Part shown: positions 62,077 through 64,000 of the stretch, one piece after another
Layout: each line of letters begins with the position of its first letter
Position numbering within the stretch: the stretch's first letter is position 1
Origin: Trichobilharzia szidati
Taxonomy: Eukaryota; Platyhelminthes; Trematoda; Strigeidida; Schistosomatidae
DNA length: 64,000 nt
Direction: 5' to 3'
Assembly (NCBI GenBank): GCA_944472155.2
Contig: OX235277.1
Coordinates: 12,658,804 to 12,722,803, forward strand
Notes under the pieces: generated by a model
Told to the model about the DNA's origin: nothing
The model's input: only the letters and a program-made list of their open reading frames with translations
Databases searched by the model: none
Made by a program: the position numbers and the translations under genes

Positions 62077-62152
62077 ATGAACACTTCTACGTTGCTCACG
62101 ATATTGGTATTGTCAATTGTGGTAATGGGCGACCAGGTTGTACGGGCTTCAG
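62077..62152 (+). CDS. Cysteine-rich secreted protein 4, exon 1 (signal peptide)
   Basis: 76 nt, donor CAG|GTATGT, phase 1. Differs from gene 1 at several positions (second residue Asn instead of His, changes in the hydrophobic core and near the cleavage site) yet keeps length and hydrophobic profile. The Cys exon should lie about 1 kb beyond the window, so whether this copy is intact cannot be judged. Confidence 0.65.
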
Positions 62153-64000
62153 GTATGTTTTCTTGTGATGTGCAATATACTGTGATTATAGTAGATTTGT
62201 GTTCATTAGGTCGGTTGGGTATTATTCGATATTTGGTAGATGACTAATTTACTGTTAAGCTATTGTGAATGTCGGTTAAGTAGTAATGTCGTTGATGTAG
62301 AGGGGCTCATGAGGGTAGACTTCAACTTCTCTCTGTTGATAACTTGCATGAGAATTGTGTTTGTGAGCATGAGATGCTTCGTCAATTTCGGAGAGTGATG
62401 TTTACATTAGATGAATCCGATAGCAGAGATATGTGTGAAATATTGATACTCATAAGAATGAGAAAGCATTGGGATTGTTTCCAATCTATAGCAAAGCTGT
62501 GACATAGATGTGGGTTGTGCACCAGTTGATATTTACACTTTCAGATGTTGGTCTATTTTAGTTGTACACTTTCAACAGAGTGTTCTTTTCATCAGATTAC
62601 GTTCAACTGAATGTTGATGATCGTAGATAACTGAATATGAAAATATATGTGCATATGCAGTATACAATGACTTGTTTATGAGTGTTTTGTTAAACAGTTG
62701 TAAAACATTTCTTAGTCTCTCCATCAGAAGATATAGACAATCAGGAATTTATATCAAGTATGAATAATTAGCGATAGACATCCATTGTAATTTATTAGTC
62801 AGGATTTAGCATGCATCAGCTAACATCACACCTGCACGCCTGTTCAAATTGTTGAGATTCACTCATGAATGTGGAGCTTCTGCTGGCAGTCTTTCTTTCG
62901 TCAGTGATGAACATGAGTTGTTGGTTCCACATGGAAGCACTCCAATAGCGTTGCTCCTCAAGATTCGCTTTATCTAATCCTTTGTTTCTTGGCGGTAAGA
63001 AATCACCGCTGTCAATAACACAATTGTAGCCAAAAGATTTCTATCCATCCTTTTATTCACATTTTGAATATCTATCTATGAGGGATTTAGGATTATTACT
63101 TGATTCCATCAGAACTTTCAAGTTCATCTAATTAGGTGTAATGGAAATTTAAGAAGTCGACTGAAAGAATAAAACTGCCTGTCAAACATTTTGCAGATTG
63201 TCTCTGGTTTTCATTGGAGTTTTTTTCCCCAAAGATTCCAACTTCTCAGCCTCTGGTGAAATTTGTAAGAACTCAGTATCAAAGCCATGTTGTGAGGGTT
63301 TTGTGTGTAAACGATTTGCGACACGGAATGGTGGATATCTTACATCTTGAGAATAGCGATCATCGTGCCTCTTCCATGGAGACTGTTGCACTCGGACATG
63401 CGCTCACTATGTTCGCGAACCTAATATACCCTTATTTCAGCGAGTGCTTCACGTTGTCATATATGTTATTGCTAACAGTTTTCAGAACAACAGACTTGCA
63501 AACTGACTAGTCAGGAAATTGGTTTTCAAAACTGTATGTGAATCACCGGTGGTTTCAAATCCGGCGATAGCGCATTTCATTAACATGTAGAATTTCGCCA
63601 ACTGATTAAGTTGAGATAAATCACTTTTTACCTGTCTTTCATGTTTACTCATAACCATCTGATAATTTTATCCCTCATCACACAAATTGAAGAGAATTAC
63701 CCAACCCACATGATTGTCATCCGAGCGAATCTATTCAGCCACTTGTTTGCGTGTTGATATTAGTTAGGTGATTGTAAGTGAAATGTGCCTCATGCAGTGT
63801 GATTTGTGTTTGTTATCTCATATTCAAAGGATGATGCACGAATTGTGAACGCCAGAATCCGATGGCGTCAACTGTATGCGGAGCATAAAATACTGATATA
63901 AGTCTGAAAGTGATAAACAACTACCCTGAGTCGAATTGTGTTTCATTAGTACCAACACAATGCCTATTATAGTCCAATTGTCACAAGATTGACATGTTCA

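Larger units (their letters stand above)
59050..64000 (+). repeat. Tandem gene unit 4, cut by the window end
   Basis: Collinear with unit 2 from its left edge ('TGATCTAAGTGACT.GACGAG') through the signal exon and the intron block near 63240-63400. The window ends in sequence equivalent to unit 2 near 26590, about 1 kb before the expected Cys exon. Confidence 0.85.

Overview
The window is AT-rich eukaryotic DNA, most probably from a blood fluke (schistosome or close trematode relative). The clues are hammerhead-ribozyme-bearing, tRNA-headed short retroposons of the Smα type, many Penelope-like elements (PLEs) with GIY-YIG endonuclease remnants, CR1-like non-LTR retrotransposons of the SR1/Perere type, and genes with small exons and long introns. 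Nothing bacterial is present. The species is an inference.

The most interesting content is a tandem family of small secreted cysteine-rich protein genes, all on the + strand. Four large repeat units (about 9450-18652, 20765-28890, 40045-45572 and 59050 to the window end) each carry a TATA box, a 76-nt signal-peptide exon and, 2.6-4.7 kb downstream, a 188-nt exon coding a 12-cysteine domain followed by a conserved AATAAA. The Cys exon of unit 4 lies beyond the window. The signal exon, introns and 3' flank are strongly conserved, but the mature-domain exon has diverged nearly everywhere except at its cysteines. That is the pattern of diversifying selection. The unit-2 copy has an in-frame TAA early in the Cys exon.

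Layout: 1-1390 holds a decayed PLE. 1395-6398 is copy A of a 5-kb segmental duplication (copy B at 52556-57323), with a CR1 3' fragment and a truncated PLE inside. 8556-8752 is a tRNA-type SINE. Unit 1 follows, with a 1.4-kb inverted PLE composite in its intron. After a gene-poor stretch comes unit 2, with a retroposon that has direct terminal repeats and an 11-bp target duplication. 28.9-39 kb is mostly intron-like, with several candidate immunoglobulin-domain exons on the + strand and a 534-bp palindrome of two inverted hammerhead SINEs 14 bp upstream of one of them. Unit 3 is truncated on its left next to a reversed PLE. 46.5-52.6 kb contains CR1 elements and a 500-N assembly gap. Duplication copy B, another PLE and unit 4 complete the window.

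The segmental duplicates and tandem units act as natural filled/empty-site pairs, so several insertions can be defined precisely from the sequence alone.
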